Assembly: GCA_946902875.1 (NCBI GenBank)
Contig: OX336345.1
Location: forward strand, 19,375,395 to 19,439,394
Direction of reading: 5' to 3'
Length of the DNA: 64,000 bases
DNA from: Nematopogon swammerdamellus
Lineage: Eukaryota; Arthropoda; Insecta; Lepidoptera; Adelidae
Positions 63,846-64,000 of this stretch are shown piece by piece. The notes below the pieces were generated by a model, which was given only the letters and a program-made list of their open reading frames with translations, did no database searches and had not been told where the DNA came from. The position numbers and the translations under genes are program-made. How positions within the stretch are numbered: the stretch's first letter is position 1; each line of letters opens with the position of its first letter.

Positions 63846-64000
63846 GTACATTAATAGCAAAAAATTACTAAAAAAAACTGTGAAATAAAAAAAAAGTTTT
63901 AAAAAACATAAAACCGACTTCCTAAAAAAAGTAAAACTAAAAAACTATTTAAAATAAAAATATAAAAACCGCCTTCAAAAATATATGAAATAAAAACCTA
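63846..64000 (+). repeat. accgacttcc-type ends
   Basis: 'aaaaccgacttcctaaaaaa' and 'aaaaaccgccttcaaaaata' repeat the terminal motif of the 62105-62605 family; A-rich otherwise and cut by the window edge. Confidence 0.5.

Overview
The window looks like a piece of a moth or butterfly (Lepidoptera) chromosome. The main evidence is the repeat content: C-terminal relics of RTE-type LINEs, many copies of two SINE families, Helitron-like ends finishing in CTAG, and a roughly 350 bp interspersed repeat that ends in a tgcgcgagttcgactcgcac hairpin. No species can be named from the sequence alone. No rRNA gene, confident tRNA gene, CRISPR array, prokaryotic operon or virus-like gene was seen.

Only one host-type gene is convincing: an intronless-looking stretch at 4591-5927 (+). 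It encodes a signal-peptide-like segment, a long Gly/Ser/Tyr repeat region, and a cysteine-containing C-terminal part with a striking five-residue-periodic array of N-glycosylation sequons. No in-frame ATG was found, and the two halves lie in different frames, so it is a damaged gene, a sequence with errors, or a gene whose first exon lies upstream. A GC-rich island at 33.8-34.0 kb could be a promoter or first exon.

The rest is mobile DNA, much of it nested. 0-1 kb: three successive 3' ends of an R4/Dong-like element, each ending in a TAA-type microsatellite. 1-9 kb: LINE tails, SINE tails, a small hAT-like element and the host-type gene. 9.8-11.8 kb: a near-perfect inverted repeat with two 849 bp arms. 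13-17 kb: nested SINE and LINE copies and a 1.3 kb foldback element. 17-35 kb: SINEs, MITEs and LINE ends, including a hAT-like element inside a SINE. 36.2-40.6 kb: the most complete transposon, a Jockey/CR1-group LINE on the minus strand with endonuclease and reverse transcriptase domains and one frameshift. 41-44 kb: a candidate terminal-inverted-repeat transposon carrying a 68 bp minisatellite. 44-59 kb: mariner-like MITEs, SINEs and a TTAA-flanked palindromic MITE. 59.5-60.0 kb: a 100 bp satellite of exact period. 61.0-61.8 kb: the C-terminus of the R4/Dong-like element, with its zinc knuckle and restriction-like endonuclease.

The most interesting items are the 849 bp hairpin locus, the TAA-targeted element cluster, the SINE family built on a 5S rRNA promoter region, the glycosylation-sequon repeat protein, and the candidate transposon with repeated subterminal motifs. 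Family names are from memory and by eye. No database search or alignment was run.
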